DNA of 57,187 nucleotides, from the NCBI GenBank assembly GCA_963849635.1, contig CAWKIA010000011.1, forward strand, positions 1 to 57,187, given 5' to 3'. The notes beneath the pieces were generated by a model. That model saw nothing but the letters and a program-made list of their open reading frames with translations. It was not told the origin of the DNA and made no database searches. A program made the translations under genes and the position numbers. The stretch's first letter is position 1. Every line of letters starts with the position of its first letter. The DNA comes from CAVRUD01 sp963849635 (lineage in GTDB: Bacteria; Chloroflexota; Chloroflexia; Thermomicrobiales; UBA6265). Shown here piece by piece: positions 55,901-57,187 of this stretch.

Positions 55901-55963
55901 GGACCGAGCCGGGATAGGAGAGAAGGGCGAGGACACGGCCACGGCTCCTTCGTGATTTGGCAT
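52903..55963 (-). CDS. MalT/LuxR-type STAND ATPase regulator B, three frameshifts near the N-terminus
   Basis: About 1020 residues if corrected. It starts MPNHEGAVAVSSPF at 55963, GREREEQRLGALLAASDGWP; then, after a shift near 55850, Walker A LVLVGGEAGIGKTALVRALA, LIGGCYDLSVTPPYGPWREL, Walker B VAVLEDLHWADPASLDLLRYL. A shift near 55455 leads to ATYRADELTRRHPLAHLLPAL, and one near 55255 to RLVAYLERIAEGNPFYAQELL. The remaining 780 codons are open: VAFAHALVREVLYEGILPPRR, TPR helices, and the LuxR HTH LSAREVEVLRLVAAGRSNPE, VSPRTVTTHLTHIFAKLGV. It is the duplicate of regulator A with strong divergence in the TPR region. Ligand unknown. Confidence 0.82.
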
Positions 55964-56060
55964 GTGAGGTGAATGATACCGTGTGGTCTTGGTCCGCCGT
56001 TGGGCGCCTCCGGTCTCTTCACGCCAGCCTGGTGGTGGGAACCGCGACCGGAACGCCAGG

Positions 56061-56088
56061 GCGGAGGAGTGCCCGGGCACTCCTCCGC
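56061..56088 (-). terminator. Palindromic hairpin between rtcB and regulator B
   Basis: A perfect 28-bp palindrome centred on GCCCGGGC (arms GCGGAGGAGTGCCC and complement), 23 bp behind the rtcB stop. The equivalent in copy A has a compensated base pair and one outer mismatch. Probable rtcB terminator. Confidence 0.78.
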
Positions 56089-56111
56089 TTGCCGCTTGTC
56101 CCCCGCCTCCG

Positions 56112-57187
56112 TCAATCCTCCTTGGCCCGGCTGTCCCCCTTGAGGGTGATCAGCGGGCGGAGGGTGTGGACAATGTCGACCAGGTCGCGCTGGCGGCCGA
56201 TGACGGTCTCGATGTCCTTATACGCCGCCGGGGCCTCGTCCAGGTAGGAGCGGGAGGCGCGGGAGAAGGTGCCCTCCAGGGAGGCGGCGAAGTCGGCCTC
56301 GGAGATGGCCTTCTTGGCGGCGTTGCGGCCCATGCGGCGGCCGGCGCCGTGGGAGCAGGAGTTAAAGCTCTCCGGGTTGCCTTTCCCGCGGACGATGTAC
56401 GACGGCGAGCCCATCGAGCCGGGGATGATGCCCAGTTCACCGGCGGCGGCGCTGGTCGCCCCCTTGCGGTGGACCATCACCTCCGGCTCTGCCTGACCCT
56501 CGTGCTCCTCCAGGCGGGCGTAGTTGTGGTGGACATCAAGGATGTCTTGGATCGCGAGGTCCTCGGGCGGGAACTCTCCGCTGGCGGCGAGCTGCTCCGC
56601 AAACGCCGTCGCCATCGCCAGGATCATCTGGCGGCGGCTCTCCCTCGCAAAATCGGTCGCCCAGGCCATGTCGGTCAGGTAGTCCTGGCCGGTCTGGTCG
56701 TCGAGCGGCAGGGAGGCCAAATCCTTGCCTGCGGCCAGACCCCGCTGCTGGGTGCTGCGGATGGCGAGGTCGTTGTAATGACCGGCGATCCTCAGCCCCG
56801 TGTGACGGCTGCCGGAGTGGACCATCAGCCAGATCTGGCCGTCCTGATCGGCCTGGGCCTCGAGGAAGTGGTTGCCTCCGCCCAGGGTGCCGACCTGAAT
56901 CGCCGCCTTCGTCTTGAGCAGGGGCTGCAATCCAGTCGCCTGGAGGGCGCGATCGAGCGAACCCAGAGGCCGGGAATTCTTGTGGGTGTTGAACCCCGTC
57001 GGGACGGCCCGGCCGACCTTGCCGCTCCAGCCTCGCCAGAACACCTTATCCATCTTTTCCGGGTCGAGGGTGACCCCGGTGGGCAGGGCGGCGACGCCGC
57101 AGCCGATATCGACTCCGACCGCGTTAGGGATAACTGCCCCGGCGGTAGGGAAGACGGCCCCGATGGTAATCCCGTAACCGACGTGGC
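56112..57187 (-). CDS. rtcB: RNA-splicing ligase RtcB, 5' end beyond the window
   Basis: 358 codons of RtcB are present. The visible start, GYGITIGAVFPTAGAVIPNA, then GVDIGCGVAALP, holds the metal-binding Asp/Cys. GTLGGGNHFLEA and VHSGSRHTG bind metal and phosphate; DVHHNYARLE follows; SCSHGAGRRMGR carries the His that is guanylylated by GTP. It ends DSRAKED at 56112. RtcB joins 2',3'-cyclic phosphate or 3'-phosphate RNA ends to 5'-OH ends using GTP and Mn2+ in RNA repair or tRNA splicing. The frame is intact. It is upstream of regulator B on the same strand, separated by a strong palindrome. Confidence 0.95.
   Translation of the reverse strand, partial: HVGYGITIGAVFPTAGAVIPNAVGVDIGCGVAALPTGVTLDPEKMDKVFWRGWSGKVGRAVPTGFNTHKNSRPLGSLDRALQATGLQPLLKTKAAIQVGTLGGGNHFLEAQADQDGQIWLMVHSGSRHTGLRIAGHYNDLAIRSTQQRGLAAGKDLASLPLDDQTGQDYLTDMAWATDFARESRRQMILAMATAFAEQLAASGEFPPEDLAIQDILDVHHNYARLEEHEGQAEPEVMVHRKGATSAAAGELGIIPGSMGSPSYIVRGKGNPESFNSCSHGAGRRMGRNAAKKAISEADFAASLEGTFSRASRSYLDEAPAAYKDIETVIGRQRDLVDIVHTLRPLITLKGDSRAKED

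Overview
The window is uniformly GC-rich. Its gene content looks like Chloroflexota, most likely class Thermomicrobia: many giant STAND/MalT-type ATPases, Tat-exported Cys-rich proteins with Thr-Pro linkers, an ECF sigma factor paired with a membrane cupredoxin, DinB/ClbS-like and PPOX-type small proteins. This assignment rests on recognising protein families by eye, not on a marker gene. No rRNA, tRNA, CRISPR array or replication origin was seen.

Layout. 0.2-6.3 kb: two convergent cupin-type genes, a strongly expressed-looking secreted YDGS-repeat protein with a clear terminator, an exported glycosidase-like protein, and purU. 6.3-7.1 kb: a HicB/HicA-like pair inserted behind purU and followed by a second, diverged copy of the purU 3' end. 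7.4-11.4 kb: a GNAT gene, an intact IS5-type element with TTA target duplication, a PPOX-type gene and a broken alpha/beta hydrolase. 11.7-15.2 kb: a shattered MalT/LuxR ATPase followed by a small 'MID' gene. 15.4-20.4 kb: PPOX-type flavoprotein, broken Cys-rich Thr-repeat exoprotein, methyltransferase, HIT protein and a membrane-anchored protein. 20.9-32 kb: two TIR-STAND-TPR proteins (one intact, one frameshifted), a STAND remnant, an AHL-lactonase-like MBL enzyme, a second Cys-rich exoprotein, a Crp/Fnr regulator with repeated palindromes, and a PRC-barrel gene. 32.2-35.8 kb: small stress-type genes, including three tandem ClbS/DinB-like paralogues and a GNAT. 36-44.2 kb: a large exoprotein with calcium-binding type-3 repeats, an NB-ARC/LuxR regulator, NTF2-like and GNAT genes, a 194-bp MITE-like element, and an ECF sigma factor next to a membrane-anchored cupredoxin. 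44.3-57.2 kb: a divergent reductase/HxlR pair with operators, then a tandemly duplicated block (hxlR 3' end, cupin, MID gene, MalT/LuxR ATPase, rtcB). The second copy also carries an O-methyltransferase.

Two themes dominate. The first is large STAND-type signalling ATPases: four with LuxR HTH, two with TIR, and one remnant, often with a small MID gene directly behind. The second is duplication and divergence: the hxlR-to-rtcB block, the ClbS triplet, the Cys-rich pair, the TIR-STAND pair and the purU tail.

Many genes carry single-base frameshifts while both sides still read as good protein. This is what residual long-read consensus errors look like, but real decay cannot be excluded. Such genes are given with their full inferred extent and marked as frameshifted.
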